64,000 nucleotides of DNA from Prochlorococcus sp. AG-347-K19 (GTDB lineage: Bacteria > Cyanobacteriota > Cyanobacteriia > PCC-6307 > Cyanobiaceae). Made by a program: the position numbers and the translations under genes. Position 1 is the stretch's first letter; each line of letters opens with the position of its first letter. The DNA lies in NCBI GenBank assembly GCA_003281335.1, contig QCCG01000002.1, positions 159,844 to 223,843 of the forward strand, read 5' to 3'. The notes under the pieces are model-generated. The model saw only the letters and a list, made by a program, of their open reading frames with translations. It was not told the DNA's origin and ran no database searches. Below are positions 51,800 through 60,802 of the stretch, piece after piece.

Positions 51800-51985
51800 T
51801 TATTTTTTTTTTGATTCTTTTATCTCCCCAGATTTTTTTAGTGAATTAACAAGTCTTTCATTTTCTGTTTTTAAATTTTCTAATGCAGATTTTGTGAATT
51901 GTTCTTTAGCCTCAAATTTTGCTGAACTTATAACTTTTTTATTAGGGAGTTTTTTCTTCGGTTCTGACTTCATATCAAACAGCAA
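51800..51985 (-). CDS. Small basic hypothetical protein
   Basis: 61 aa; ...ENLKTENERLVNSLKKSGEIKESKKK. Confidence 0.4.
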   Translation of the reverse strand: MLFDMKSEPKKKLPNKKVISSAKFEAKEQFTKSALENLKTENERLVNSLKKSGEIKESKKK

Positions 51986-52073
51986 TTTTAAAAAATTTTA
52001 GAAGTTATTTTTTTTGAGTTAGGTATTATTTTTTACATTTTTTTGGTTAATAATATTTGTTTACATATACAAG

Positions 52074-52286
52074 TTAATCTTTATCTTTTGGGAGCCTTAA
52101 CCATCCAGTAGTCCATTCTGATTTTAGTTTTGCCCATGAGATTCTTTTAATATCTTTTTTATTTTTGGTAGGAAAAATATCAACCCATCTATCTTCATTT
52201 TTCCCACCATAAGCTTTAACTTGAAAATGCCTGTTACCATTAATTGTTTTTGGTGCTGTCCAACACAAAGTAGGAGGCCATTTCAT
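52074..52286 (-). CDS. Trp-rich TIGR02450/DUF2389-like protein
   Basis: MKWPPTLCWTAPKTINGNRHFQVKAYG...WAKLKSEWTTGWLRLP. Confidence 0.75.
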   Translation of the reverse strand: MKWPPTLCWTAPKTINGNRHFQVKAYGGKNEDRWVDIFPTKNKKDIKRISWAKLKSEWTTGWLRLPKDKD

Positions 52287-52310
52287 GAGAAATTTTTAAA
52301 AGTTAAAAAA

Positions 52311-52397
52311 CTAAAGGTTGCTTTGCCCAGTTAACACTAAACCATAATATGCAATCGTACCAAGGATAAGTACGATTCCTAGTATTCTAATAATCAT
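52311..52397 (-). CDS. 28-aa single-TM microprotein
   Basis: MIIRILGIVLILGTIAYYGLVLTGQSNL, hand-translated. Confidence 0.4.
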   Translation of the reverse strand: MIIRILGIVLILGTIAYYGLVLTGQSNL

Positions 52398-52467
52398 GAT
52401 TTTATATTTTTAAATTCAAACTATATTAGAGAAATTTTATAAATTTACGTTGAAGATTTAATATTTT

Positions 52468-52677
52468 CTAATTTTCACTTTTTTTATTTCTAACTATGGA
52501 GTGGCAAGATTCAGGATGCCATTCATTCTGAATCTTGCCAATAAAATCATAAATAAATGAATCGGGACATCCAGTTTTTTTTTGAAGTTCTGATAGTTCT
52601 TCTTTAATGAATTCATATACACTCGTTATTACCCCTAAATTTTCTTCTTGGGAGGGAGCCCATTCTTTATTCTCCAT
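52468..52677 (-). CDS. Hypothetical protein
   Basis: 69-aa ORF overlapping the next start. Confidence 0.45.
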   Translation of the reverse strand: MENKEWAPSQEENLGVITSVYEFIKEELSELQKKTGCPDSFIYDFIGKIQNEWHPESCHSIVRNKKSEN

Positions 52678-52858
52678 TAATATTTATTAAACTACTTTCC
52701 ACAATATCGTAATAGGTTATGTCTCCATAATCAGCATCTGAACAACACAAATCTTCATATAGTTCCTCTAATAAATCGTACGCATCTGAATAATTATCAA
52801 AACTTTGAGCTGTTAATTCGTCATCTTTCCCATCGATTCTAATTATTTTGTAGGTCAT
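52667..52858 (-). CDS. Hypothetical acidic protein
   Basis: 63-aa ORF MTYKIIRIDGKDDELTAQSFDNYSDAYDLLEELYEDLCC. Confidence 0.5.
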   Translation of the reverse strand: MTYKIIRIDGKDDELTAQSFDNYSDAYDLLEELYEDLCCSDADYGDITYYDIVESSLININGE

Positions 52859-52924
52859 ATTTTAATTAGATGTAAAAAGTATTTTTTTTTTTTGATTCAT
52901 TGGATCATATTATAAATAAAAATC

Positions 52925-53131
52925 TTATTTAGGAGTATTAGTTGGGTAAAGCTTCTGAATTTTATTTTTCTGAATTTGTAATTTTCTTCTTTCATATTTT
53001 TTTGCCATTATTTTTCTGATAAATAATTGTGGGATAAGCCAAACTAAAGCAATAGCTATAGCCATGAAAGCAGGATTTCTCCAAGTTAACCTAATAATCT
53101 CTTGTATAAATTCTTGATTGAAAATTTCCAT
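52925..53131 (-). CDS. Small membrane protein
   Basis: 68 aa; NPAFMAIAIALVWLIPQLFIRKIM. Confidence 0.5.
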   Translation of the reverse strand: MEIFNQEFIQEIIRLTWRNPAFMAIAIALVWLIPQLFIRKIMAKKYERRKLQIQKNKIQKLYPTNTPK

Positions 53132-53305
53132 ACATTAAATTTTGATGATAAAAATATCTTTGCTTTCTTTAATAAATTCTTTTAAATTTCATAACCTATC
53201 ATAACTTTAAAAAATTTAATAAGGAATTTTTTTAAATTTTTTCTTTTTCTAGTTCGTTTTCTTTTATATTTGGATTTAGATTAATTTTTTATTTTTAGTT
53301 TACAG

Positions 53306-53971
53306 ATGTCTACTTTTCTAATTACAGGATCAAATAGGGGTATTGGATTAGAACTATGTAAGCAAATTCATAAGAGGGGAGATAATGTAATTGCAACGTG
53401 TAGGAAAGCTTCAAAAGAACTTATAGATTTAGGAGTGAGAGTTGAAGAGAATATAGAAATTTCTTCAAATGAGTCGATAACAAATTTGTGTAAAAAACTA
53501 TCTGGAGTTAATTTAGATTGCTTAATTCATAATGCAGGAATTTATGAATTTAATTCTTTCGAAAACTTAGATAAAAAAAGTATTTTGCGGCAATTTGAAG
53601 TCAATGCATTGAGCCCAATATGTATGACTCAATCACTTAAACATTTTTTAAAAAGATCTTCTAAAGTTGCTTTTATCACAAGTAGAATGGGATCTATTGA
53701 AGATAATACATCTGGAAGTTCTTATGGTTACAGGATGTCTAAAGTCGCTTTGTCCATGGCAGCAAAATCACTTTCTATAGATTTATCAAGAGAAGATATT
53801 TATGTAGCTATTTTGCACCCTGGGTTAGTGAGTACGAGAATGACTGGCTTTACAAGAAATGGAATAAGTCCTGAAGAATCAGCAAATGGCCTTTTAAAAC
53901 GTATAGATTCTTTAAATAAAAATAACTCGGGTACGTTTTGGCATGCCAACGGAGAAGTTTTGCCTTGGTAA
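53306..53971 (+). CDS. Short-chain dehydrogenase/reductase
   Basis: FLITGSNRGIGLELCKQ...LIHNAGIYEF...SSYGYRMSKVALSM. Confidence 0.93.
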   Translation: MSTFLITGSNRGIGLELCKQIHKRGDNVIATCRKASKELIDLGVRVEENIEISSNESITNLCKKLSGVNLDCLIHNAGIYEFNSFENLDKKSILRQFEVNALSPICMTQSLKHFLKRSSKVAFITSRMGSIEDNTSGSSYGYRMSKVALSMAAKSLSIDLSREDIYVAILHPGLVSTRMTGFTRNGISPEESANGLLKRIDSLNKNNSGTFWHANGEVLPW

Positions 53972-54103
53972 AATCTATATTTTTATTTTTAAGAGATTTA
54001 CATTGTTAATTTGTTAAAAAACTTTTAAATTTTTAACGAATTTCTTTCCTTGTTTAATTCTTTTAGTTATCTTTAAAAAAACATTAGTAAAGGAGGTGAT
54101 TCA

Positions 54104-54226
54104 TTGTCGTATCTACCGAAAAATACGGTTATTAAAGGGGCCGTGAATTCAGTATTTTCATCACATTCATCGGTCTCTTTTTCTTTGATTAAGAAAAAAG
54201 GTTTTATAATCAACAGATTTATATAA
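54104..54226 (+). CDS. 40-codon small ORF with extended Shine-Dalgarno, TTG start
   Basis: AAAGGAGGTGATTCATTG; MSYLPKNTVIKGAVNSVFSSHSSVSFSLIKKKGFIINRFI*; terminator follows. Confidence 0.5.
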   Translation: MSYLPKNTVIKGAVNSVFSSHSSVSFSLIKKKGFIINRFI

Positions 54227-54244
54227 ATCAGTTACTTAATAATT

Positions 54245-54282
54245 AAAAGCTCTGCATCTCATGAATTTGCAGAGCTTTTTTT
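54245..54282 (+). terminator. Rho-independent terminator
   Basis: AAAAGCTCTGCA-tctcatgaatt-TGCAGAGCTTTTTTT. Confidence 0.9.
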
Positions 54283-54312
54283 GTGAATTTAAATAATCTT
54301 TCAAAATTTAGG

Positions 54313-54414
54313 CTATCTTTTTTGGCCGAAGTAAATTAAAGCTAAAAAAGATAAAGTGCTTACCAAAGCGATTAAGTACCACCCAGTTGAGGAGTTGCTA
54401 GTTACTTCGTTCAT
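54313..54414 (-). CDS. 33-aa single-TM microprotein
   Basis: MNEVTSNSSTGWYLIALVSTLSFLALIYFGQKR, hand-translated. Confidence 0.5.
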   Translation of the reverse strand: MNEVTSNSSTGWYLIALVSTLSFLALIYFGQKR

Positions 54415-54504
54415 TTATTTTGATTTATCGGAGGAACTGATTATTTGAGTGAAAATCACAATTGATATCATTAAAAAAACTAAAAGGATGTAAGTTACGT
54501 TCAT
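54415..54504 (-). CDS. 29-aa single-TM microprotein
   Basis: MNVTYILLVFLMISIVIFTQIISSSDKSK, hand-translated; abuts neighbouring ORFs. Confidence 0.45.
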   Translation of the reverse strand: MNVTYILLVFLMISIVIFTQIISSSDKSK

Positions 54505-54759
54505 TTATAGAAAAATGCTAATTATTAAAAAGATTATTCCTAAAACTACAGTAACAATTGCTCCATCTACTAATAAGTCTTTCCATGTATAACTTTTAAG
54601 CATCCTTGTTTTATCTTCTTCACTCATAAGGCTCTTTAACCACGTCCAATCTAGAAGCTGTGTCAATGCAACACCAAAAATTATATGACCAAACAAAATA
54701 CCAATTAGATCAATTCTAGAAATATCTTTAGTGAGACTTGTAATAATAAAAAAGTCCAC
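54505..54759 (-). CDS. Small membrane protein
   Basis: 84 aa with two hydrophobic stretches. Confidence 0.55.
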   Translation of the reverse strand: MDFFIITSLTKDISRIDLIGILFGHIIFGVALTQLLDWTWLKSLMSEEDKTRMLKSYTWKDLLVDGAIVTVVLGIIFLIISIFL

Positions 54760-54986
54760 TAGCTTTTTTCTTTATTAGATAAGGCACCACCTTCTTCTTT
54801 GTATTTTTCCCAAGCTTCACTTATTTTCGCTTTAGAGAAATTTTGTTTTCCCTCATAGAATTTATTTTTGAGGTTATTTAAACTATTAGTCAGTTCTTTT
54901 TTTGTTGGTTCATCAAGAAAGTTTGATGTTAATTTCCATAAATACCAGCTACTAGCTAGAAGAAGAATCAATCCGAGTAATTGCAT
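54759..54986 (-). CDS. Hypothetical single-TM protein
   Basis: 75 aa; overlaps the next start by 1 nt. Confidence 0.5.
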   Translation of the reverse strand: MQLLGLILLLASSWYLWKLTSNFLDEPTKKELTNSLNNLKNKFYEGKQNFSKAKISEAWEKYKEEGGALSNKEKS

Positions 54987-55077
54987 ATTAGTTTTTTCCC
55001 ATCCTACAACTTTTCAAATGGTTTCGATAAATTAATTTATTTAGTACATGTAGAAATTTTTTTGACTTAAATAAAAA

Positions 55078-55233
55078 TTAAAACTTTAACCAGTGGAAAA
55101 ATACTCTATCCAGCAGCCATATAGTTAGACCCCCTTCCAGGAAAGCCAACCAATACATCCCATAATCAGAAAATCCCATTTGCTCTTTTACTGTGTTAAT
55201 TAATTTTTTGTGAGCTTGAATGAGATCTTTCAT
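55078..55233 (-). CDS. Small hypothetical protein
   Basis: MKDLIQAHKKLINTVKEQMGFSDYGMYWLAFLEGGLTIWLLDRVFFHWLKF, hand-translated. Confidence 0.5.
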   Translation of the reverse strand: MKDLIQAHKKLINTVKEQMGFSDYGMYWLAFLEGGLTIWLLDRVFFHWLKF

Positions 55234-55256
55234 GAAGAATAAAATTTTTAAACCTG

Positions 55257-55499
55257 CTAATTTTCTATTATTAAGAATCCCTTACCGTAACAAGATAAAC
55301 AGGTTTTAGTTTCATCTAATGAAATTCTTAGAAAACCTGCTCCATTACATCTAAAGCAATTTACTTTAGAAGTTGAGTAAATCTTTGACTTGATTTTAGC
55401 AGCACGGTTTAAGTAAGAAACAGTTTCTTTACGACCGTTAGCTTGAGTAGCTTTATTTAAAAGCTTTTTATAACTGACTTTTAGTTCTTGGGTATTCAT
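55257..55499 (-). CDS. DnaJ-like zinc-finger (CxxCxGxG) small protein
   Basis: CFRCNGAGFLRISLDETKTCLSCYGKGFL. Confidence 0.65.
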   Translation of the reverse strand: MNTQELKVSYKKLLNKATQANGRKETVSYLNRAAKIKSKIYSTSKVNCFRCNGAGFLRISLDETKTCLSCYGKGFLIIEN

Positions 55500-55788
55500 C
55501 TTTCGAAAGAAATAAGGATTCGAATACAGGGAAAATAATTGTTTATATAATTAAAAAACTAGGAATTTTCCGTTAATATTTCTGATCAGATCTCTTATGG
55601 AGATTCGATTAATATAACTAGAATTTGCTTTATATGTTTAGTATCTGAAGTATTCACTTGTATATTTAATAGAAATTTTATATTTGACAAATTAAAAATA
55701 TTTTTGGTAATCATTCAAGAGTTTTTTTATTGTTCGAGAGGGATTTTTGAAAATTTTGTTGTTTAAAAAATTTTTTAACTCTAATAAA

Positions 55789-55914
55789 TCATCCAGCCTT
55801 TTTGAGGTTTTTTACTAAAAAATCATTTTCATTGGTAAGAACTTTGAGCTTAGATTTTTCCAAATCTTTTTTGGTTTCGAGGTTTAAATCCTTTTTTGTC
55901 TCATTTAGATTCAT
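55789..55914 (-). CDS. Small hypothetical protein
   Basis: MNLNETKKDLNLETKKDLEKSKLKVLTNENDFLVKNLKKAG, hand-translated. Confidence 0.35.
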   Translation of the reverse strand: MNLNETKKDLNLETKKDLEKSKLKVLTNENDFLVKNLKKAG

Positions 55915-56200
55915 AAGATTTGTTCTTAAAATTATTTAAAAGACAATTGTGATCATAGTGATCCCAAAAAAAATTTGTGGATAGTTTTTTCTTAAAAGAA
56001 GATAATATTTTATTTTGCACATAGAAATTCAAATTTAATCAACATATTGTGGAAAACCCTGTTGAAAAACGCTTAAAAAGTGGATAACTCCTCGGGAGCA
56101 TTATCAAAACAAGCTTTTCTGGAAAAATTTTTAAGTATTAATACTTCATCAAAAAAAATAAAATATAGTTTAAAAAGTAACATAATCTCTTGTTATAACT

Positions 56201-56299
56201 ATGGGATCATTACTTTTTAAAAAAGATAAATTTTCTATACCAGAAGCTCATGTTGATAAAAAATTCGAAAAGTTTTTTCTTCATGATGTATCAAATTGA
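56201..56299 (+). CDS. Small hypothetical protein
   Basis: MGSLLFKKDKFSIPEAHVDKKFEKFFLHDVSN, hand-translated. Confidence 0.35.
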   Translation: MGSLLFKKDKFSIPEAHVDKKFEKFFLHDVSN

Positions 56300-56429
56300 A
56301 AATTAAAGTGAAGAAAAATCAATCTAAACTTGAAATTTTTAATTTTTGTCATAGCTGATTAAAAATTTTTTAATTCGGTTTTCTCTATGGCAATAATTCT
56401 CAAACGCAAGATTAATCAAATATGTTTGT

Positions 56430-56684
56430 ATGAGTAAAATATTTAAAATGATAGAAGAAAAAAAGGATTCAAAAAAATGTTCTGGAAAGAAAAACATTAT
56501 GTTTGCCTATGGTTTTATACAACTTGGTTCTAGTTTCGTATCGGCAATAGCTTTAGCTGCAATCGCTTTTGGATTCTGTTCAGTAAAAAAGGAATCTAAA
56601 CTTTTTAATAAATGTGTTGCAGAAATAATTGAAGATGGTGGCACCAATTCTGAGGCCGTAAGGTATTGCAATGGGGGCAATTAA
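56430..56684 (+). CDS. Small membrane protein
   Basis: 84 aa; central TM FIQLGSSFVSAIALAAIAFGF plus Cys pairs. Confidence 0.55.
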   Translation: MSKIFKMIEEKKDSKKCSGKKNIMFAYGFIQLGSSFVSAIALAAIAFGFCSVKKESKLFNKCVAEIIEDGGTNSEAVRYCNGGN

Positions 56685-56705
56685 ACCCCCTCTCAGATTA
56701 ATTAA

Positions 56706-56948
56706 ATGGATTCAACTTGTGATTTGATTATTGATTCTTTAAAAGAAGAGCCAATTGGAGAAACTAATCATTTTATTTGGTTCATAACAGATATTGGCAT
56801 TGTTGCCCTATTTAAAAGAGAGGAAAACTTTGAAACTTATAGTTCGAATGTTGAAATTGAGGCAAATAAAATTGCTTTAGATATAACTAAAGAAGAAAAA
56901 GAGTACCTCAAAATAAAAGAAAGACAGCTTTTCTTGTTTTATTCATAA
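56706..56948 (+). CDS. Hypothetical protein
   Basis: 80-aa ORF. Confidence 0.5.
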   Translation: MDSTCDLIIDSLKEEPIGETNHFIWFITDIGIVALFKREENFETYSSNVEIEANKIALDITKEEKEYLKIKERQLFLFYS

Positions 56949-56968
56949 TCTAGGATTTAGTTCTTTAT

Positions 56969-57163
56969 TTAGTAAGATGGCTCAAGGTTAAGGGCCGGCT
57001 CCATAATATTGTTTTCGCTAATTAATTCGTAGGTTAGCTCTTTATTTAGGGCATTTATATAAGATGTATAAAGTTTTCCCCAAACAAATTCAAATTCATC
57101 TTTATTTAAATTCTTGAAAAGAATTTCTCCTTTGAAGTAGATGTGATAAGAATCATTCATCAT
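56969..57163 (-). CDS. Hypothetical protein
   Basis: 64-aa ORF. Confidence 0.5.
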   Translation of the reverse strand: MMNDSYHIYFKGEILFKNLNKDEFEFVWGKLYTSYINALNKELTYELISENNIMEPALNLEPSY

Positions 57164-57256
57164 GGAAAATTAATCTTATCCTTTTTAACGCAGTGAGATA
57201 TGTATGTAGTATTAGGTGCTACTAAAAAGATATTTATATTTGGAATTCAAATACTT

Positions 57257-57568
57257 TTAGACTATCCTTGTATTCATTTTTTGTTTTTTGAATAATCCGA
57301 CTGTCTCATCAAGATCCATGCACGGCTGAATACTTATATCCATTAACCTTCTCCAAGGATGCCATTGCTTCCAAATTGTCTCAAGAGAATCTGCACTTAC
57401 TACAGAATGTCCAATCCCATTTTGAACCATAAAAATCCAAGAATGAACCTCATAATTTTCAGGTCTATTTTGGGGACCTCCTGATTCATACCAATTAATT
57501 AGCATTTCTGCTCCTTCTTCTTGATCGTCGCCATCAGTAAATTCGTAGGAAATCAAATACCTTTGCAT
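57257..57568 (-). CDS. DUF3303-like protein
   Basis: MQRYLISYEFTDGDDQEEGAEMLINWYESGGPQNRPENYEVHSWIFMVQNGIG. Confidence 0.65.
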   Translation of the reverse strand: MQRYLISYEFTDGDDQEEGAEMLINWYESGGPQNRPENYEVHSWIFMVQNGIGHSVVSADSLETIWKQWHPWRRLMDISIQPCMDLDETVGLFKKQKMNTRIV

Positions 57569-57851
57569 ATAGATTATTATTAAAATCTCTAAACTATTTT
57601 AACTCTAGATTTAGATATTGCCTCCCAATTTAATTAATGCTATGAAGTTTATAGAAGTGATTGTTTTAAATGACCGAAAGATTTGGGAAAATTAAAAAGA
57701 ATATTTTGACTAATTTATCTTTTATAAATCAGACAATCTTGAAGTATTTTCAAAACCATGATCTGTTCGTATAGCTCCAGTTATCAGATAAAATTTGATA
57801 CTTTTTAAAATACCTTAAATTAGTTAACATATTTGTACTGTATAGATACCA

Positions 57852-58235
57852 ATGATAAATAAAAAGGATCAAAGTGATCCAATTGATAATTTAGAGTATG
57901 AAAAAGTTCTAGAAGAAGAAATAATTAATTCATACGAAAGTAAATTTCAGAAAGATACTGAAGAAGATATTAAAAAGATTAAATTCTACAAACTCAAAAG
58001 AACTCCACTAGAAATATTAAACAGGTCATTTTTCTTTTTCTTTATTGGAAGTTTTCTTTTCTCTTTGTTTTTAGCTTATTCAGAAAGTAAGTTATGGTTC
58101 ATACTTTATGTAATAAGTGCATTGTCATGTGTTTTCTATACTTCTAATAGAAAGGCACTTAAAGAATTAATAGCAGCTTGGCCAAATATAGAGGATCTCA
58201 TTAAAGGGAGGAGTTTGTGGAGAAAAGGTAAGTAA
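57852..58235 (+). CDS. Hypothetical membrane protein
   Basis: 127 aa with two hydrophobic segments. Confidence 0.55.
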   Translation: MINKKDQSDPIDNLEYEKVLEEEIINSYESKFQKDTEEDIKKIKFYKLKRTPLEILNRSFFFFFIGSFLFSLFLAYSESKLWFILYVISALSCVFYTSNRKALKELIAAWPNIEDLIKGRSLWRKGK

Positions 58236-58242
58236 ATAGATT

Positions 58243-58329
58243 ATGAAATCGTTCAATTCATTTAAAAAGTGGTTATTAAATATTCTTGTGCCATACATTG
58301 AGGGCACCAACAAGAAAAAAAGAGGATAA
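58243..58329 (+). CDS. 28-aa hypothetical microprotein
   Basis: MKSFNSFKKWLLNILVPYIEGTNKKKRG, hand-translated. Confidence 0.35.
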   Translation: MKSFNSFKKWLLNILVPYIEGTNKKKRG

Positions 58330-58332
58330 AAA

Positions 58333-58470
58333 ATGAGTCTAATATCGGTTGGAATTATTGTTGAAATATTTTTGTTTGTAGGAGTTTTTTTATGGGTTAG
58401 GAAACTAACTAGTAAAGAAGGTAGGCAGCCATCTCTATCAAAAAAAACAATTAAAAATCTCAAATTTTAG
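58333..58470 (+). CDS. 45-aa single-TM protein
   Basis: MSLISVGIIVEIFLFVGVFLWVRKLTSKEGRQPSLSKKTIKNLKF, hand-translated. Confidence 0.45.
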   Translation: MSLISVGIIVEIFLFVGVFLWVRKLTSKEGRQPSLSKKTIKNLKF

Positions 58471-58547
58471 AATTTTGATCACAAAATAAGGAATCTTTAT
58501 AAAGAGATCAAATTTATGGGAAAATTCTTTACTTTTTTCCTCTCACT

Positions 58548-58946
58548 TTGTGTATGAAATCAGTTAGAACATCTATATCGTTTTTTAAAAATATGGTTTC
58601 CTCCATTCAAGGTCTTGCTCCAATAACTAATCCATTAAATAGTGTCTTAATAGAAAAGAAACTAATAAATGTTGATCAAAAGTTCATACAACTTGTCTCT
58701 CTTGCAGAAGGATTACCTCGAACAGAAGTCATCGAAAGTGGAAGGAATTATTGGCGAGGTGTCTGTAGAAGCTTAATTTTTAGATTTCCTGATGACCTTG
58801 AAATTTTAAAGCTTGATGTAAGAAGTTATGTAGACAGATCAAAAGGAATCATTCAAATAAGATCTGCCGCAAGATTAGGTCAATCAGATTTAGGCGTTAA
58901 TCTAAGAAGAGTTGAATACTTGTTTAATCAATTAGAGAAATTTTAA
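58548..58946 (+). CDS. Hypothetical protein
   Basis: 132-aa ORF, coherent composition. Confidence 0.55.
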   Translation: MCMKSVRTSISFFKNMVSSIQGLAPITNPLNSVLIEKKLINVDQKFIQLVSLAEGLPRTEVIESGRNYWRGVCRSLIFRFPDDLEILKLDVRSYVDRSKGIIQIRSAARLGQSDLGVNLRRVEYLFNQLEKF

Positions 58947-59023
58947 TTAAGCTGTTTTTTATAAATTTAAGGTTCTTTTTACTAAATAGTTGTGCTTTAA
59001 TTCATAAGAATATTTGAATTGCC

Positions 59024-59155
59024 ATGGTAAAGATAATCTTAGTTGGGATAATTGTCGCGCTTGTATATTCTCAACCTGACCTTCGTCTTACAGTCGCTGA
59101 TTGGTTAAAAGCAGCTTCTGATTTTCTTATTGAATCAGTACAAGTAAAACCTTGA
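59024..59155 (+). CDS. 43-aa small protein
   Basis: MVKIILVGIIVALVYSQPDLRLTVADWLKAASDFLIESVQVKP, hand-translated. Confidence 0.5.
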   Translation: MVKIILVGIIVALVYSQPDLRLTVADWLKAASDFLIESVQVKP

Positions 59156-59338
59156 ATTAATTTTTAATGAAACATTAAAAAAGACCTGAGACAGTAATCA
59201 TTTGTTTAATGCATACAGCTACGAAAATAAATATTATTATCCTGCTTAATATGTATTTCACTTAAACAAATAAATAGTTTTAGGAACATAATAGAAAATT
59301 TTTTTGAAATTTTTGAATAGTTAACGATAATAAGGGAT

Positions 59339-60394
59339 ATGAAGCTTAGATTATTTGAGTTCTATTTTATTAAAGACTATTTAAGGCCTTGGTTTGGTCT
59401 TATTTATTCTTTATTCTTTCTGTTTTTTTTGGGCGCAATTGGCTATCGAATAACAGAGGGATGGGAATGGAGTGATTGCTTATGGATGGTTCTAATCACA
59501 ATAACCACTATTGGTTTTGGAGAAGTTCAACCTTTAAGTCCTGAAGGCAGGATCGTAACTGTTTTAGTAATCGTAGGCGGATTGATCTTTATTCAATTTA
59601 CCTTTCAAAAAGCTGTAAGATTATTCGAATCCGGCTATTTTCAAAGAGTAAACGAATTACGTTTTAAAAGACTTCTTAGAAAAATGGAAAATCATGTAAT
59701 TTTGTGCGGATATGGGAGGGTTGGTCAGGAAATATCTAACCAAATAAAAACACAAAAGATTCCAATTATTGTTGTTGAGAGTGATGAAGATAGAAAAAAA
59801 ATTGCTGAAGAAAATGGTTTAGAAGTGCTTTGTGCTGATGCAACTCTTGATGAGACGTTAAAACTGGCAGGATTAGAAAAATGCAAAAGCTTGGTTGTAA
59901 CTTTGCCCAATGATGCTGCAAATTTATATGTGGTTTTAAGTGCTAAAGGGATAAGAAGTTCTATAAGAGTAATTGCAAGAGCTGGAACTGAAGAAGCTGC
60001 AAGTAAGTTGAGATTAGCTGGAGCAAGTATAGTAGTAAGTCCTTATATTGCAGCAGGTAGAGCAATGGCCTCAATGGCTTTAAGACCTATCGCTATTGAC
60101 TTTCTTGATCTGCTTGCAGGAAGTGAATGTGAAATTGAAGAATTTGAATTAAGTAATGATATCAGTCTTTTTGAAACTGCAGAGAAAAGATCACTTTCTG
60201 AACTTGGAATAGGCAAAAAGAGTGGGGCTAAAATATTAGCCATTAAAGAAAATGAAAAGTTGTTTACTAATCCTGGAGGTAATTTCATACTTCAACCAGG
60301 TCAGGTATTAATAGCTTTTGGTAGTAAAGAACAACTAAATATTTTGAACGGATTATTAGGAAATCTTGTCGTAGCAGTAGAACTATTAAAATAG
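59339..60394 (+). CDS. Potassium channel protein (Kch-like with TrkA-N/RCK domain)
   Basis: Pore motif TITTIGFGEVQPLS; ILCGYGRVGQEISNQIK RCK domain. Confidence 0.93.
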   Translation: MKLRLFEFYFIKDYLRPWFGLIYSLFFLFFLGAIGYRITEGWEWSDCLWMVLITITTIGFGEVQPLSPEGRIVTVLVIVGGLIFIQFTFQKAVRLFESGYFQRVNELRFKRLLRKMENHVILCGYGRVGQEISNQIKTQKIPIIVVESDEDRKKIAEENGLEVLCADATLDETLKLAGLEKCKSLVVTLPNDAANLYVVLSAKGIRSSIRVIARAGTEEAASKLRLAGASIVVSPYIAAGRAMASMALRPIAIDFLDLLAGSECEIEEFELSNDISLFETAEKRSLSELGIGKKSGAKILAIKENEKLFTNPGGNFILQPGQVLIAFGSKEQLNILNGLLGNLVVAVELLK

Positions 60395-60424
60395 ATTGAT
60401 CGAGGTTCGGAATTAATTGCTAAA

Positions 60425-60802
60425 TTGATTTTGGATCGAATAAATCTAATGAAAATATTTAAATTCCTATTCGTAATTCCTGTAATAACTTTAATAATTA
60501 TTTTTCAAACCTCTTTGCAAAATAGATTTCTAATGGCCTCTGATATTAGAGATGGAGAAACAATTTTTAAAAATGTTTGTGCAGGCTGTCATGTAAGAGG
60601 TGGATCAGTCGTTCTTAAAGGATCCAAATCATTAAAACTTTCCGACCTTGAAAAAAGAGGAATAGCAGATGTAAATTCAATAACAATAATTGCTAATGAT
60701 GGGATTGGTTTTATGAAAGGTTATAAAAATAAATTGAAGGATGGAGAGGATAAGGTTCTTGCAAAATGGATTATTCAAAATGCAGAGAAGGGTTGGGAGT
60801 AA
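60425..60802 (+). CDS. Cytochrome c6-like c-type cytochrome
   Basis: Signal peptide; GETIFKNVCAGCHVRGG (CxxCH); distal GFMKGY Met ligand. Confidence 0.85.
   Translation: MILDRINLMKIFKFLFVIPVITLIIIFQTSLQNRFLMASDIRDGETIFKNVCAGCHVRGGSVVLKGSKSLKLSDLEKRGIADVNSITIIANDGIGFMKGYKNKLKDGEDKVLAKWIIQNAEKGWE

Noticed and set aside
55976-56087. Chromosomal oriC
   Set aside because: DnaA-like boxes alone are insufficient; no dnaA/dnaN nearby and surroundings look accessory.
58167-58463. Minus-strand 98-aa ORF
   Set aside because: Plus-strand tandem small ORFs (58243-58329, 58333-58470) fit the preceding gene's strand and spacing better.
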